Shown here piece by piece: positions 6,369 through 6,697 of a stretch of DNA of 6,697 bases. The stretch spans positions 1 to 6,697 of the forward strand of contig CANHWS010000193.1 in NCBI GenBank assembly GCA_947464365.1. The letters are read 5' to 3'. The position numbers were made by a program, and so were the translations under genes. Origin of the DNA: Cytophagaceae bacterium. Its GTDB lineage: Bacteria; Bacteroidota; Bacteroidia; Cytophagales; Flexibacteraceae. Under the pieces are notes generated by a model, which was not told the origin of the DNA, searched no databases, and saw only the letters and a program-made list of their open reading frames with translations. Within the stretch, counting starts at the first letter, position 1. Each line of letters starts with the position of its first letter.

Positions 6369-6697
6369 CTAGTAGCGGTAATCGTCGCCTTTGTACGGGC
6401 CAAAGGCAATACATAAACCTTAGGCTCATAGTTTTTGCTGTTCAGCCAAAGCTCCAGCGACCATTACATGCACGCAATTGCAAGTGTCTTTTTTGCCACT
6501 AGGCATCTAGAACAACGTCTTTGCTTCACGCACCCAGGTAAATTATACATAGCGCTCGATGAACTTGGTCCTAGGTAATCCTTGTCATTTCAGGGTCAAT
6601 TATGGTATCCAAGTGCATCCCCAAACCCACCGTCCAGCTTTTTTCCTTATTTTCGGGGTATGAAAAACGGTTACATGCGCCTATTTGGCATGAAAAC
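6369..6697 (-). pseudogene. ahcY: Decayed adenosylhomocysteinase (S-adenosyl-L-homocysteine hydrolase), C-terminal part, runs off the right edge
   Basis: No single frame is open, but pieces typical of the C-terminal half of this NAD-dependent enzyme of the methyl cycle follow in the correct order on the minus strand. GMHLDTIID (6621-6595) resembles GHFDNEID; QVHR (6567-6556) resembles the PQVDRY motif; VVLDA (6516-6502) resembles the VLAEGR region. Then comes LELWLNSKNYEPKVYVLP (6457-6404), which matches the family's ELW..N..YE..VYVLP segment closely. After a frame change, FGPYKGDDYRY and a TAG (6404-6369) match the C-terminal GPxKxDHYRY. In intact enzymes GHFDNEI to the stop takes about 400 nt; here it takes 253, so roughly 150 nt are missing, including the conserved HPSFVMSNSFTNQ segment and about 35 codons after VYVLP. 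Deletions, frame changes and in-frame stops mean no active product. Similarity was judged by eye; the last two segments are strong, the earlier ones weaker. Confidence 0.8.

Noticed and set aside
6571..6696. Minus-strand frame of 41 codons open to the right edge, ending MTRIT and TAG, as the end of an unknown gene
   Set aside because: Its GMHLDTIID segment fits the GHFDNEID region of adenosylhomocysteinase, and later pieces of the same enzyme follow in other frames, so the TAG is better read as a disabling mutation within a relic.

Overview
The window looks like a chromosomal piece of a Bacteroidota bacterium, probably of the Saprospiria/Chitinophagia/Cytophagia kind (inference). Two neighbouring proteins end in type IX secretion system (T9SS) C-terminal sorting domains. 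A third has the TPR, PD40-propeller, carboxypeptidase-regulatory and OmpA-like layout of the T9SS factor PorE and related Bacteroidota envelope proteins. No Shine-Dalgarno-like start sites stand out, as is usual for the phylum.

Layout. Positions 2-1873 (+) hold the PorE-like/OmpA-family protein, cut at the left edge within its signal peptide. After a 47-bp convergent gap come two minus-strand genes read right to left. The promoter-proximal one (stop at 3381; in-frame reading open up to 5993) is a large secreted beta-helix-like protein with a T9SS sorting domain. The second (1921-3384) is a secreted, probably propeller-like protein, also with a T9SS sorting domain. They overlap by ATGA and are probably translationally coupled.

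The most interesting feature is a perfect (CT)13 tract at 5823-5848, read as (AG)13 in the mRNA, at the 5' end of the beta-helix gene. It lies between a natural-looking start (ATG AAA ACC, 5857-5849) and the signal-peptide core. At 13 units that ATG is out of frame and stops after 18 codons. At 12 units it would read MKT(RE)4 straight into the signal peptide. This is the arrangement of a phase-variable contingency gene, and the sequenced copy appears to be in the OFF state. The coupled downstream gene may switch with it. That second gene also carries a perfect 15-bp inverted repeat with a 3-nt loop over its signal-peptide cleavage site.

The right-hand 700 bp have no intact gene. Positions 5994-6313 are leader/spacer DNA with a few small repeats. 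At 6314-6344 is a clear intrinsic terminator for leftward transcription. To its right, 6369-6697 (-) is a decayed adenosylhomocysteinase (ahcY) gene. Recognisable pieces of its C-terminal half, including the C-terminal GPYKGDDYRY, appear in the right order but in different frames with deletions between them.

Together the intact genes concern the cell envelope: a periplasmic/outer-membrane peptidoglycan-binding protein of the T9SS-associated type, beside an operon of two T9SS-exported surface or secreted proteins whose expression may be switched by repeat slippage.
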